In this document: piece after piece, positions 15,668-24,698 of the stretch
Numbering within the stretch: the stretch's first letter is position 1
Layout: each line of letters starts with the position of its first letter
NCBI RefSeq assembly: GCF_022669055.1
Contig: NZ_JAJMLW010000001.1
Coordinates: forward strand, 868,001-932,000
Direction: 5' to 3'
Length of the DNA: 64,000 nucleotides
Origin: Adlercreutzia faecimuris
GTDB lineage: Bacteria > Actinomycetota > Coriobacteriia > Coriobacteriales > Eggerthellaceae
Made by a program: the position numbers and the translations under genes
The notes under the pieces: generated by a model
Told to the model about the DNA's origin: nothing
The model's input: the letters and a program-made list of their open reading frames with translations, nothing else
The model's database searches: none

Positions 15668-18040
15668 CTAGCGTTCCTCGTCTATCTTGACGTACTTCGC
15701 GCGGCCCTTGCGCCCGCTCCCGCGGCCCTTGCGCCCGCGGCCTGCGCCGGCGCCCGCGTCCGCGTCGCCCGGCTTGCGGTCGCGCAGCCGCCCGAGCTTG
15801 CGCGCGTCCCGCGCCCCCGCGCGCCCGCCGGCGCCCTTGAGCCCGCCGGCGTCCTTGGGCCGCCGCGCCCCGCGCTCCGCGCCCGCCGCCTCCGCGGCCG
15901 CGCGCTCGCGCTCCTCGGCCATCATCTGCTCGAGCAGCGGGTCGCGCTCCACGGTGGCCCGGGCCGCCTCGGGCACCGCCGGGGCCGCGCCGGCCACCGA
16001 CGACGTGCCCGCGCGCCCGGCCTCTAGCTGGGCGTTGGCCGCGTCGAAGGCCTCGTTGGTGTTCGCGCGGGAGAACCCGGGCGCCACCACGCTGCCGGCG
16101 GCGGCCACCTGGTCGCCGTGCTCGTCGGCCAGGGCGCGACCGTCGCCCATGCCGTCGGTCACCTCGCCCTTGAAGGCGCAGTTGGCGGTGCCGTCGGCGT
16201 TCCAGGCGGGGGAGCGCACGCCGTTTTGCTGGTCGGGGTAGTCGAAGTCCGAGCACGCCGGCCGCGCGCGCCCGGTCAGGCGCGCCGCGTAGTTGGCGGG
16301 CTCGTTGGCCAGCCACAGCTTGGCCAGGTGGGCCGCGTGGGTGGGCTTGACGTCGAAGGCCCAGTTGAGCTCCGACTTCTCGGCCACCGTGTTCTCGGAG
16401 AGCCGCTCGAACTCCTCCTTGAGCGCCGCCAGCCGCGCGTCGATGCGCCCCGTGCCCTCGTAGAGCACCTGGTCCAGGCGGCGCATCTGCTCGCGGGCCT
16501 CGCGGATGCGCCGGTCGGTGGCCGCGGCCATGCCGGGGTCCAGGATGCCGTGCTCGCCCTTGATGCGGTTGAGGTCGAGGGCCGCGTCGTAGGTGGCCTC
16601 CACCATCTCGTCGTTGGACATGTAGGTGCTCTCGTAGTTCATGATGTGCTTCCACGAGGGCAGGATCATGCGCTCGCGGTGCTCCTCGAACGTCCGCGCG
16701 CGCAGCTTGTAGCCGTAGGCCTCGGGGTTGTCGAAGGCGATGGACCCCACGTCCAGAAACGGCGCCATGGGGCTGGTGAGCACCACCAGGCGCGGGTCGT
16801 AGCCCACGCGCTCGTAGAGGTGGCGCACGTACTCGCCGGTCTCGCGCACGCTCGCGGCGGTCTGCTTGGGGATGCCGGTCATGAAGTACAGGTCGAACCG
16901 CTCGCAGTTGGGGTGCGCGAGCGCGTCGACGATGGTGTCCTCCAGCTCGCGCATGGTGTAGTGGCCCTTGCCGAAGGCCTTGCGCACGTCGTCGTCGTGG
17001 CTCTCAGCCGATATCTCCACCGACCAGCTCTTGAGGTTCTCGTCGAGCATGGAGTAGAAGTCGTCGCCCCCCGGCGGCGGCCCGAAGAACTCGAAGCCGA
17101 TGGGGTTCACCACCTTGCCCTTGAGCCCCGTGATGAACTCGCGGGTGTACTCGGGCCCGGCCTGCAGGAAGTCGTTGAGCACGAAGATGGGCCCCCACAC
17201 GTGCTCCTGCACGTGCTGGATGTCGCGGATGAGCAGCTCGGGCGCGCGCCAGGCCACGCGGCGCCGGCCGAAGTGGTTCTTGAAGGCGTAGGCCGACCCG
17301 CCGCAGGTGGCGCAGTTGCGCGAGCAGCCGCGGCACGTGAGCGAGGCGGTCACCGGGTAGGAGAGCCATCCCTTCATGGGCAGGTAGCTCGTCATGTCGT
17401 GGTGGCGCAGCACGCCCTTCATGGGGTAATCGTAGTCCAGCGAGATGGCGTCCATGTCGTCGGGCACCCACGAGAGCGGGTTGATGTGCACGGCACCGGT
17501 GGCGTCCTTCCACGTGAGGTTGGGGATGTCGGACAGGTCGCCGACGGGCGTGTGGGTCCGTGCGGCCCGGCTCACGCGCTCCACGAGCATCCGCATGGGC
17601 TCCTCGGTGGAGTCGCCGCGGAACACGTAGTCGATGCAGTCGTAGGCGATGAGGTCCTCGTGGAAGATGGACGACGAGAGCCCGCCGAACGAGATGGGCA
17701 CGTCGGGGTGCAGCCGCTTGAGGATCTTCGCCACCTCGATGGAGCCGTGGCAGTGGGGCATCCAGTGCAGGTCGATGCCGAACATGCGCGAGTCGAGCCG
17801 CGCCAGGTTGCGCTCCACGTCGAAGTTGCGCTTGTGCAGCATCATCGACGCCAGGTTGTAGATGCGGGCGCGCAGCCCGTGGCGCTCGAGGTACTCGCAC
17901 AGGGTGGTGAGCCCCAGCGGGTACATCTCGAAGATGGGCGTGGAGGGCACCATGTCCGACACGGGGCCGTACATGATGGAGCGCTCGCGGAAGTCGTAGG
18001 TGGCGGGCGCGTGGATGTAGGTCATGTCCATAGTCTGCAT
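15668..18040 (-). CDS. B12-binding domain radical SAM protein with low-complexity tail
   Basis: A 790-residue protein. The N-terminal part (about residues 20-170) is a cobalamin-binding-like Rossmann domain with PSTPIFEMYPLGL and a SFGGLSSSIF segment. The radical SAM motif CSRNCATC lies near residue 250. The last about 170 residues are Ala/Gly/Arg/Lys-rich, with a basic end, and look disordered. The body resembles the Ta0216-like B12/radical SAM group, whose reaction is unknown. ATG 18040 is chosen; in-frame ATGs at 18031 and 18025 are alternatives. A TATACT box ends 10 nt before 18040 and no Shine-Dalgarno is seen, which suggests a leaderless mRNA. It precedes menG without a gap. Confidence 0.82.
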   Translation of the reverse strand: MQTMDMTYIHAPATYDFRERSIMYGPVSDMVPSTPIFEMYPLGLTTLCEYLERHGLRARIYNLASMMLHKRNFDVERNLARLDSRMFGIDLHWMPHCHGSIEVAKILKRLHPDVPISFGGLSSSIFHEDLIAYDCIDYVFRGDSTEEPMRMLVERVSRAARTHTPVGDLSDIPNLTWKDATGAVHINPLSWVPDDMDAISLDYDYPMKGVLRHHDMTSYLPMKGWLSYPVTASLTCRGCSRNCATCGGSAYAFKNHFGRRRVAWRAPELLIRDIQHVQEHVWGPIFVLNDFLQAGPEYTREFITGLKGKVVNPIGFEFFGPPPGGDDFYSMLDENLKSWSVEISAESHDDDVRKAFGKGHYTMRELEDTIVDALAHPNCERFDLYFMTGIPKQTAASVRETGEYVRHLYERVGYDPRLVVLTSPMAPFLDVGSIAFDNPEAYGYKLRARTFEEHRERMILPSWKHIMNYESTYMSNDEMVEATYDAALDLNRIKGEHGILDPGMAAATDRRIREAREQMRRLDQVLYEGTGRIDARLAALKEEFERLSENTVAEKSELNWAFDVKPTHAAHLAKLWLANEPANYAARLTGRARPACSDFDYPDQQNGVRSPAWNADGTANCAFKGEVTDGMGDGRALADEHGDQVAAAGSVVAPGFSRANTNEAFDAANAQLEAGRAGTSSVAGAAPAVPEAARATVERDPLLEQMMAEERERAAAEAAGAERGARRPKDAGGLKGAGGRAGARDARKLGRLRDRKPGDADAGAGAGRGRKGRGSGRKGRAKYVKIDEER

Positions 18041-18050
18041 AATGGCCAGA

Positions 18051-18056
18051 AGTATA
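18051..18056 (-). promoter_or_regulatory. Candidate -10 box (TATACT), short leader
   Basis: The minus strand reads CTGCTATACTTCTGG, placing the transcription start at or just before the ATG at 18040. Confidence 0.5.
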
Positions 18057-18201
18057 GCAGGACGGCGGCCGGCGGGCCGGGGAAGCCGGCCGGCGCGCCC
18101 CGAGGGCCCGCGGGCCGCCGGGCCCGCCCGCGAGGCGCCCGACGGGCCGGGCATTTCGCGCATAAGCTGTGTGTCTTCGGGATCCGGCCCGCTCCCAGTG
18201 C

Positions 18202-18207
18202 TATCAT
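18202..18207 (+). promoter_or_regulatory. Candidate -10 box (TATCAT) of the amidohydrolase operon
   Basis: GTGCTATCATGCG lies 67 nt before the ATG at 18275 and resembles the -10 words before crcB and the ClC gene (TATCATGGG). Confidence 0.4.
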
Positions 18208-18274
18208 GCGAATCTATGTGTAAACCGCGCGCGGGGCGCCCGCGCCCGCGCGTTCGAGCCGACGAGAGGGTCAT

Positions 18275-19630
18275 ATGCTTATCTGCGCACAGTACATCCT
18301 CCCGGTCACCTCCGAGCCCCTGCGCAACGGCGCCGTGCTGGTGCGCGACGGCGTCATCCGCGACATCGGCGATACCGACATGCTGCGCCTGCGCTATCCC
18401 GAGGAGGAGGTGCTCGACTACGGCGTGTCCGCGGTCATGCCCGGCCTGGTCGACCTGCACACCCGCATGGAGAACTCGGTCATGCGCGGCCTGCTCTCCG
18501 ACGTGCCCTACGCCACCTGGCTCATGTCCCTGGCCGAGAAGTCCGCCGCCATGGAGATGGCCGACTGGTTCGACTCCGCCGTCCTCGGCGGCCTCGACGC
18601 CCTCTCGAGCGGCATCACCACCGTGGCCGACATCACCTCCACCGGCGCCGCCTGCACCGCCGCCCAGAAGCTGGGCCTGCGCGCGGTCATCTACCGCGAG
18701 GTGGGGGCCATGGACAAGAACCGCGTCGACTACGCCATGTACTCCGCGCAGAAGGACATCCTCCACTGGCGCGAGGAGGTCGACTCCTCCCGCATCGCCG
18801 TCGGCGTCGCCCCGGCCCCGGTCTTCACCAACCATCCCTCCGTGTTCTCCCGCGTCGCCGAGCTGGCCTGCAAGGAGAACCTGCCCGTCGCCATGCGCCT
18901 GGCCGGCAGCCGCGAGGAGTTCAACTTCGTCATGTACGGCTCGTCGCCCTTCGCGGTGCACACCATGGACGCCAAGCGCGGCTACGTGGAGATCCCGCCC
19001 TGGCTGCCCACCGGCGTCACCCCCGTGCGCTACGCGCTCAACTGGGGCGCCTTCGACGCGCCCAACGTCATGGTCGTCCACGCCGTCCACGTGACGGACG
19101 AGGACGTGCGCAAGCTGCGCGAGCACAACGTGTCGGTGTGCGTGTGCCCCCGCGCCAACTCCCAGCTCGGCATGGGCGTGGCGCCCCTCGACGAGTTCCT
19201 GCGCGCGGGCCTGCGCGTGGGCCTGGGCACCGACTCGCCGGCTGCCACGGACACCACCGACATGCTCACCGAGATGCGCCTGGGCATGCTCCTGCAGCGC
19301 TCGGTCAACACCCGTCGCTTCCTCGACACCTCCACCATCCTCGAGCTCGCCACCATCGGCGGCGCCCGCGCCCTCGGGCTCGACGACAAGATCGGCTCGC
19401 TCGAGATAGGCAAGCGCGCCGACATCATCGCCGTCGACCTGTCCAGCTCGCACCAGGCGCCCACGGGCAACCCGGTGTCGGCCGTGGTCAACATCACCAC
19501 CGCCGCTGACGTGCTGCTCACCATGGTGGATGGCAAGATCCTCTACGAGAAGAACCGCTGGCACGTCGACGTTGAGGTGGCCAAGAACATCGCCCGCGTC
19601 ATCGAGATCAGAAGCAAGCTGAGGGCCTAG
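18275..19630 (+). CDS. Amidohydrolase-fold protein (MTA/SAH-deaminase-like) with altered metal site
   Basis: A 451-residue protein of the TrzN/MtaD branch of the amidohydrolase superfamily. Length, the SAVMPGLVDLHT entry, LSSGITTVADI, HAVHVTDED and GLGTDSPAATD with the final LEIGKRADII block all match. Two of the expected metal ligands are replaced: the H-x-H motif is H62-T-R64, and the mid-domain His is R208 (AMRLAGSREEF), where the usual Glu nearby is also gone. H62, H269/H272 and D320 remain. It may use a single metal in another way, or may have lost catalysis. It is the first gene of a run leading to tatB-tatC-hypA-hypB. Confidence 0.82.
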   Translation: MLICAQYILPVTSEPLRNGAVLVRDGVIRDIGDTDMLRLRYPEEEVLDYGVSAVMPGLVDLHTRMENSVMRGLLSDVPYATWLMSLAEKSAAMEMADWFDSAVLGGLDALSSGITTVADITSTGAACTAAQKLGLRAVIYREVGAMDKNRVDYAMYSAQKDILHWREEVDSSRIAVGVAPAPVFTNHPSVFSRVAELACKENLPVAMRLAGSREEFNFVMYGSSPFAVHTMDAKRGYVEIPPWLPTGVTPVRYALNWGAFDAPNVMVVHAVHVTDEDVRKLREHNVSVCVCPRANSQLGMGVAPLDEFLRAGLRVGLGTDSPAATDTTDMLTEMRLGMLLQRSVNTRRFLDTSTILELATIGGARALGLDDKIGSLEIGKRADIIAVDLSSSHQAPTGNPVSAVVNITTAADVLLTMVDGKILYEKNRWHVDVEVAKNIARVIEIRSKLRA

Positions 19631-19631
19631 C

Positions 19632-19850
19632 ATGGCGCAGACCAACAAGAAGCAGAACAAGCAGAAGCAGAGCCTCACCCCGGCCCAGCGCGCCGAGCGC
19701 GTCCGGGCGGCGCAGGAGCGCGAGCGCCGCGCCAAGGAGAAGGCCGAGGCCGCCGCGCGCACCAAGAAGATATTCACCATCGTCATCTGCGTCATCCTGG
19801 TGCTTGCCCTCGGCATTCCCACCATGGCGCTCACCGTGCTGTCGCTCTAG
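19632..19850 (+). CDS. Small membrane protein with basic coiled N-terminus
   Basis: A 72-residue protein starting one base after the amidohydrolase stop. Residues 1-45 are rich in Lys, Gln, Arg, Glu and Ala (RAERVRAAQERERRAKEKA), likely a helix. Residues about 47-70 are one membrane segment (IFTIVICVILVLALG). I know no function. Its place directly before the Tat translocase genes suggests a membrane-linked role, but that is inference. Confidence 0.7.
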   Translation: MAQTNKKQNKQKQSLTPAQRAERVRAAQERERRAKEKAEAAARTKKIFTIVICVILVLALGIPTMALTVLSL

Positions 19851-19880
19851 CGCGACACGAGCCGAGAAAGGACCTCACCT

Positions 19881-20513
19881 GTGTTTGGTATCGGAGGATT
19901 CGAGCTCTTCCTCATCCTGCTGTTCGGGTTCCTCATCTTCGGGCCCGACAAGCTGCCGGCCATGGCAAAGACCCTGGGCAAGGCCATCGCGAAGTTCCGC
20001 AGCGCCCAGGAGGAGATGACGGGCGTCCTGAAGGGCGAGGTGTTCGACAAGGACGCCGACGAGCCGTTCAAGAACCCGCTCGACGCGCTCGACAACGCCG
20101 CCGCCAAGGCCGAGAAGGCCGCCGGCCAGGCGAAGAAGGCCGCCGTTCAGGCGCACGAGAAGGCCGAGAGCTTCTCGGCGCGCAAGGCCCGCTACGACCG
20201 CGAGCGCGCCGCGAAGAAGGCCGCCGAGGGCGCTGGCGCGGGCGAGGCCGCCGGCTCCGAGGCCGAGGCGCCCGTGGTGACGGGGGCCGCCGTGGCCGCC
20301 GCCGCTGCCGCCGCCGGCGCCTCGGGCGTCGCCCCCGCGGCCGCCACCGCCACGGAGAGCTTCTCCGAGCGCAGGGCCCGCTACGAGCGCGAGCGCGCGG
20401 CGCGCCAGGCCGACGAGGCCAAGCCCGTCACCGAGGCAGCCGACGCCCCGGCCGACCCGAAGCCGGAGGCCCCCGACGCGGATGCTCCCGACGACCAGAA
20501 GGGAGGCGAGTAG
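19881..20513 (+). CDS. tatB: Sec-independent translocase subunit TatA/TatB type
   Basis: A 210-residue Tat component. The N-terminus FGIGGFELFLILLFGFLIFG is the single membrane helix with the conserved FGP hinge (FGPDKLP), followed by an amphipathic helix (MAKTLGKAIAKFRSAQEE). The first residues and length fit TatB better than TatA. The C-terminal half is Ala/Glu/Lys-rich and holds a duplicated motif: SFSARKARYDRERAAKKA and later SFSERRARYERERAARQ. The start is GTG 19881, after GAGAAAGGA. It is 2 bp from tatC. The Tat system exports the RR-signal molybdoenzyme at 2218. Confidence 0.88.
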   Translation: MFGIGGFELFLILLFGFLIFGPDKLPAMAKTLGKAIAKFRSAQEEMTGVLKGEVFDKDADEPFKNPLDALDNAAAKAEKAAGQAKKAAVQAHEKAESFSARKARYDRERAAKKAAEGAGAGEAAGSEAEAPVVTGAAVAAAAAAAGASGVAPAAATATESFSERRARYERERAARQADEAKPVTEAADAPADPKPEAPDADAPDDQKGGE

Positions 20514-20515
20514 CC

Positions 20516-21298
20516 ATGCCCATCGGACCGGCGCGCATGCCGCTCTTCGACCACCTGGGCGAGCTGCGCATGCGCCTCGTGCGCATCGTCGCCTGCCTGG
20601 CCGTCGCCGTCATCGTCTTCTACATGGCCACGCCCACCATGGGCCAGTTCCTGCTTCTGCCCATTGCCGAGTTCCTGCCCGTCGACCCGGCCACCGGCAT
20701 GGCGTCGCTGCAGGCCATCGACCCGTTCGAGGCGTTCGCCGTGCGCTTCCAGATATCGCTGTGGGCCGCCATCGTGGCCTGCTCGCCGGTGATCCTCTGG
20801 CAGCTGCTCGCGTTCTTCCTGCCGGCGCTCAAGCCCAAGGAGCGCAAGTGGTTCATCCCCACCTTCGTGGCGGCGGTGATCCTGTTCATCATCGGCACGG
20901 TGTTCTGCTACGCCATCATCCTCAACCCGGCGTTCCAGTGGCTCACCGACCAGGCCATGGGCCTGGGCTACGTGGCGCCGCGCATGTCGTCCTACGTGGA
21001 CATCATCATCAAGTTCGAGATCGGCTTCGGCGTGGCCTTCGAGCTGCCGCTCGTCATCTTCTACCTGGTGATCTTCGACGTCATCCCCTACAAGAAGCTG
21101 CGCGGCAGCTGGCGGACCGTCTACGTGGTGCTCATGGTGCTGTGCGCCATGGTGACCCCGGACGCGTCGCCGGTCACCATGCTGCTCATGTTCGCCGCCA
21201 TGATCGTCCTCTACGAGGGCAGCCTGCTCATAGCCCGCGTGGTGCTGGCGCGCCGCATCAAGCGGCAGAACGCCGAGCTGGCGGCTGAGGAGGACTAG
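20516..21298 (+). CDS. tatC: Sec-independent protein translocase TatC
   Basis: A 260-residue, six-helix membrane protein that recognises twin-arginine signals. The signature HLGELRMRLVR is at the N-terminus (FDHLGELR), and the family segments PVILWQLLAFFLPALKPKER and FGVAFELPLVIF are intact. It lies directly after the TatB-like gene and one base before hypA. Hydrogenase and molybdoenzyme export both depend on Tat, which may explain the joint operon with hypA-hypB. Confidence 0.96.
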   Translation: MPIGPARMPLFDHLGELRMRLVRIVACLAVAVIVFYMATPTMGQFLLLPIAEFLPVDPATGMASLQAIDPFEAFAVRFQISLWAAIVACSPVILWQLLAFFLPALKPKERKWFIPTFVAAVILFIIGTVFCYAIILNPAFQWLTDQAMGLGYVAPRMSSYVDIIIKFEIGFGVAFELPLVIFYLVIFDVIPYKKLRGSWRTVYVVLMVLCAMVTPDASPVTMLLMFAAMIVLYEGSLLIARVVLARRIKRQNAELAAEED

Positions 21299-21299
21299 C

Positions 21300-21656
21300 G
21301 TGCACGAGCTGGGGATAATGACCGGCGTGCTGGAGGCGGCCACCGCCTCGGCGCGCGAGGCCGGGGCCACGCGCCTGCTCAAGGTGACGCTGTCGGTGGG
21401 GGAGATGACCGAGGCCATCGAGGACGCGCTCGTGTTCTCCTTCGAGGCGCTGGTCGAGGGCGACCCCTTCACGGCCGACGCCGAGCTCGAGGTGCGCATG
21501 ATCTCGCCGCGCAGCCGCTGCCTGGAATGCGGCGCCGAGTTCGAGCATGACCGCTTCCACATGTTCTGCCCGGAATGCGACGGCTTCTGCACCGAGCTTC
21601 TGGCCGGCCGCGAGCTGCAGATCGACTCCATCGAGGTCGACCTGCCCGACGACTAG
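21300..21656 (+). CDS. hypA: Hydrogenase/urease nickel incorporation protein HypA
   Basis: A 118-residue nickel chaperone. The N-terminal MHE is the nickel site, and C74/C77 with C90/C93 (CLEC and CPEC) form the structural zinc site. The GTG start at 21300 follows the tatC stop by one base. It delivers nickel to a [NiFe] hydrogenase with HypB, which is encoded 122 bp later. No hydrogenase structural gene lies in the window. Confidence 0.94.
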   Translation: MHELGIMTGVLEAATASAREAGATRLLKVTLSVGEMTEAIEDALVFSFEALVEGDPFTADAELEVRMISPRSRCLECGAEFEHDRFHMFCPECDGFCTELLAGRELQIDSIEVDLPDD

Positions 21657-21690
21657 CGCGCGCACCGGGAGCGCGACTGAGGAGAAGGAG

Positions 21691-21758
21691 CCCTGCCGGG
21701 GCGCGGGACGGAGCGAAGGCTGCGCAGCTTCTGAGCGCAGTCCCGCGCCCCGGCAGGG
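21691..21758 (+). repeat. 19-bp perfect inverted repeat between hypA and hypB
   Basis: CCCTGCCGGGGCGCGGGAC (21691-21709) is the exact complement of 21740-21758. The 30-nt loop contains a smaller near-palindrome around CTGCGCAG. No T tract follows, so a processing, stability or partial-termination hairpin inside the operon is more likely than a full terminator. It lacks the CCAGGT core of the larger element family. Confidence 0.8.
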
Positions 21759-21778
21759 CGGACGAGAGAGAGCAAGCC

Positions 21779-22429
21779 ATGCAAATCGATATGAAGCAGC
21801 CCATCCTGGATAAGAACGACGCCCTGGCCGCCGAGCTGCGCCAGCGCTTCGCCGACAACCACGTGTTCGTGCTCGACCTCCTGGCGAGCCCCGGGTCGGG
21901 CAAGACCTCCACCATCCTCGCCACCATCGACGCCCTGCGCGACGAGTTCAACATCGCCGTCATCGAGGGAGACATCGCCTCGAGCGTCGATGCCGAGAAG
22001 ATCAAGGCCCAGGGCATCGCCGCGGTGCAGATCAACACCGGCGGCGCCTGCCACCTGGAAAGCGCCATGATCAAGCGCGCGGTGGACGTGCTCGACCTGG
22101 AGCGGCTCGACCTCATCATCGTCGAGAACGTGGGCAACCTGGTGTGCCCGACCGACTTCGATCTCGGCGAGAACGCCAAGGTCATGATCCTGTCGGTGCC
22201 CGAGGGCGACGACAAGCCGCTCAAGTACCCCGGTGTGTTCCAGGTGGCCGAGGCCGTCATTCTCAACAAGGTGGACACGATGCCGGTGTTCAACTTCGAC
22301 CGTGCGGCCTTCGACGACGCGGTCGGCCGCCTCAACCCGCAGGCGCCCATCTTCCCGCTGTCCGCCACGTCCGGCGAGGGCGTGGACGCCTGGACCGACT
22401 GGCTCGCCGAGCGCATCCGCGCCGTCTAG
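21779..22429 (+). CDS. hypB: Hydrogenase nickel incorporation GTPase HypB
   Basis: A 216-residue SIMIBI GTPase. The P-loop is ASPGSGKTST (about residues 36-45). The Mg/switch region is EGDIASSVDAEK, the family block NTGGACHLE binds nickel or zinc at the dimer interface, and NKVD gives guanine specificity. The His-rich N-terminus found in some HypB proteins is absent. ATG 21779 follows GAGAGAGAG within a purine run. A terminator follows at 22452. Confidence 0.95.
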   Translation: MQIDMKQPILDKNDALAAELRQRFADNHVFVLDLLASPGSGKTSTILATIDALRDEFNIAVIEGDIASSVDAEKIKAQGIAAVQINTGGACHLESAMIKRAVDVLDLERLDLIIVENVGNLVCPTDFDLGENAKVMILSVPEGDDKPLKYPGVFQVAEAVILNKVDTMPVFNFDRAAFDDAVGRLNPQAPIFPLSATSGEGVDAWTDWLAERIRAV

Positions 22430-22451
22430 GGCTCTCGCGCACGCTCGGGCA

Positions 22452-22486
22452 GCGCCGCCTCCGTCGGGGAGGCGGCGCCGTTTGTT
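22452..22486 (+). terminator. Rho-independent terminator after hypB
   Basis: GCGCCGCCTCC pairs with GGAGGCGGCGC over 11 bp with a 5-nt loop, then CGTTTGTT. Confidence 0.75.
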
Positions 22487-22568
22487 CACGCGGCCGCAAC
22501 CTAGGCGAAACACGGCGGGCGCATACTGGTCGTGCTTACGAAGCGACGACAGCGAGAAAGGCGGCCTC

Positions 22569-23387
22569 ATGGAACCAGGGGACAAGTACGCGGCCTGCGT
22601 GGACGCGACGCGCGCGTTCGTGGAGGACGCGGGCTTCACCGACGTGGTCATCGGGCTCTCGGGCGGCATGGACTCCTCGCTCGTGGCGGCCGTGGCCGTC
22701 GACGCCCTGGGGGCGTCTCACGTGCACGGCGTGATGATGCCCGGCCCCTATTCCAGCGAGTCGTCGGTGGACGACGCCGAGGCCCTGGCCGCCGCGCTCG
22801 GGATCGAGGTCGTCACAGTGCCCATCTGCGAGCCCTTCGAGGCCTTCGAGTCGGTGCTGGCGCGCGCCTGCGGTGGCGAGCTTGAGGGCCTGGCGGCCGA
22901 GAACACCCAGGCGCGCTGCCGCATGACCGTGGTGATGGCGCTCTCCAACGCCCACGGCTGGCTGATGCTCAACACGGGGAACAAGAGCGAGTCGTACATG
23001 GGCTACTCCACGCTCTACGGCGACATGGCCGGCGCCTTCGCGCCCATCGGCGGGCTGTACAAGACCGACGTCTACGCCGTGGCGCGCTGGCGCAACCGCC
23101 GCGCCGCCGAGGAGGGCGCGGCGCTGCCCATCCCCGTCAACGTGTTCGTGAAGCCGCCGAGCGCCGAGCTGGCGCCGGGCCAGAGCGACGAGGAGGGCCT
23201 GGGGATCGGCTACGCCGAGCTCGACGCCATCCTGGAGGACGCCTTCGAGCGGGGGATGGACGCCGCCGCGCTCGTCGCCGCCGGCCACGACGCCGCCCAG
23301 GTGGAGCGCGTCCTCGCCCGCGCCGCCTCCTACGCCTACAAGCGCGCCTTGGAGCCCCCCTTCCCCGACGCGCCGTTCTACGGGTAA
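22569..23387 (+). CDS. nadE: NAD+ synthetase
   Basis: A 272-residue adenylating ligase making NAD from deamido-NAD. The PP-loop SGGMDSS is at residues 31-37. NTGNKSESYMGYST and GDMAGAFAPIGGLYKTDVY are NadE blocks for the substrate and dimer contacts. There is no N-terminal glutaminase domain, so ammonia is the likely nitrogen donor. ATG 22569 follows GAGAAAGG. It is flanked by the hypB terminator and the histidine kinase gene. Confidence 0.95.
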   Translation: MEPGDKYAACVDATRAFVEDAGFTDVVIGLSGGMDSSLVAAVAVDALGASHVHGVMMPGPYSSESSVDDAEALAAALGIEVVTVPICEPFEAFESVLARACGGELEGLAAENTQARCRMTVVMALSNAHGWLMLNTGNKSESYMGYSTLYGDMAGAFAPIGGLYKTDVYAVARWRNRRAAEEGAALPIPVNVFVKPPSAELAPGQSDEEGLGIGYAELDAILEDAFERGMDAAALVAAGHDAAQVERVLARAASYAYKRALEPPFPDAPFYG

Positions 23388-23450
23388 CGACTGGCCCCAT
23401 ACCCCCGCTGGCGTATGGCGTGGCCGGGCGCGGTCGGCTACCATGGGGGT

Positions 23451-24698
23451 ATGACAAGCCTCCTCGTACACGACAAGCCCATGACGCTCACCGACTGGCT
23501 CTTCGACCTGGTCATAGCCGTCGGCGCCTTCGGCTTCGGCTGCCTGCAGCTCACGCTGGCGGTCAACCTCCTCATCCCCGACGAGGCCCTGCGCCGCCTC
23601 ATGGGCATCGACGCCATGGTGCCCACCGCCGCCGCCATCCTGGCCGTGGCGGTCACCACGCTGCCGCTCGTCCTGCGCCGGCGCTGCCCGTGGCCGACCC
23701 TGCTCATCGTGCTGGTGGCCTGGGCGTTCTTCCAGTCGCAGATGGGCGCCGTGTCCATGTCGCTCATCGGCCCGCTCGTGGCCGTCTTCACCGTGGCCTA
23801 CAGCTGCCCGCGCGCCGAGGCCGCCGTGGCGGGCATCGCCGCCGCGGGCGTGGTCGTGGTGGCCGCCACCACCTCGCCGCTGCACGCGCTCGCCTCGCTC
23901 ACCCTCGTGCAGAACATCGCCTTCGTGGCCGCCGCGGCGCTGGCCGGCTACGCCCTCCAGGCCCGCCAGGACTACCTGCGCGCCGCCGAGGAGCGCGCCG
24001 CCGCGGCCGAGCGCACACGCGAGACCGAGGCCGAGCGCCGCGTGGAGGAGGAGCGCGTGCGCATCGCGCGCGAGGTGCACGACATCACCGCCCACTCGCT
24101 GTCGGCCGTGAGCATCCAGGCCGCGGCGGCCGAGCGGCTCATCGACCGCGACCCGGCCGCCGCCCGCGAGGCCATCGCCACGGCCCGCGGCACCGCCCGC
24201 GAGGCCCTCGAGGAGATCCGCGCGATGATCGGCGTCCTGCGCGCTGGCGACGGCGCCGCCGAGGTGCGCCCGACCGAGGGCACCGACCGCCTGGGCGATC
24301 TCGTGGCCTACCTCGGCGGCGCGGGCGTGGAGGCCTCCCTGGCCCAGGAGGGCTACGACCGCGCCGCCGTGCCCGCCTTCGTCGACGTGGCCCTGTTCGG
24401 CATCGCCCGCGAGGCGGCCACCAACATCGTGCGCCACGCCGGCGCCGCCCACGCGACCATCCGCCTGGCGACGGAGCCGGGCGCCGCCGTGCTCGCGGTG
24501 GAGGACGACGGCCGCGGCGCGCCCGCCTCCGGCGCTCCCACATCCGGCGGCGGCCACGGCATCGAGGGCATGCGCGAGCGCGTGCGCCTGCTCGGCGGCG
24601 ACTTCGAGGCCGGCTCGCTTCCGGACGGCGGCTTCGGCGTGCGGGCGCGCATCCCCCTCGACCCCACCCGGGAAGGAGACCCCCATGCAGCCCGATGA
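23451..24698 (+). CDS. Membrane histidine kinase, HisKA_3 (NarL-pair) type
   Basis: A 415-residue sensor kinase. About four to five membrane helices fill residues 10-165 with no large external domain. A linker helix leads to the HisKA_3 box with the phospho-His in REVHDITAHSLSA, and a GHKL ATPase domain ends it (EAATNIVRHAGA as N box, VEDDGRGAP as G1, GHGIEGMRERV as G2). ATG 23451 has a TACCAT word 6 nt before it and poor Shine-Dalgarno, so the message may be leaderless. The short inverted words CATACCCCC and GGGGGTATG flank the promoter. The response regulator overlaps its 3' end. Confidence 0.92.
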   Translation: MTSLLVHDKPMTLTDWLFDLVIAVGAFGFGCLQLTLAVNLLIPDEALRRLMGIDAMVPTAAAILAVAVTTLPLVLRRRCPWPTLLIVLVAWAFFQSQMGAVSMSLIGPLVAVFTVAYSCPRAEAAVAGIAAAGVVVVAATTSPLHALASLTLVQNIAFVAAAALAGYALQARQDYLRAAEERAAAAERTRETEAERRVEEERVRIAREVHDITAHSLSAVSIQAAAAERLIDRDPAAAREAIATARGTAREALEEIRAMIGVLRAGDGAAEVRPTEGTDRLGDLVAYLGGAGVEASLAQEGYDRAAVPAFVDVALFGIAREAATNIVRHAGAAHATIRLATEPGAAVLAVEDDGRGAPASGAPTSGGGHGIEGMRERVRLLGGDFEAGSLPDGGFGVRARIPLDPTREGDPHAAR

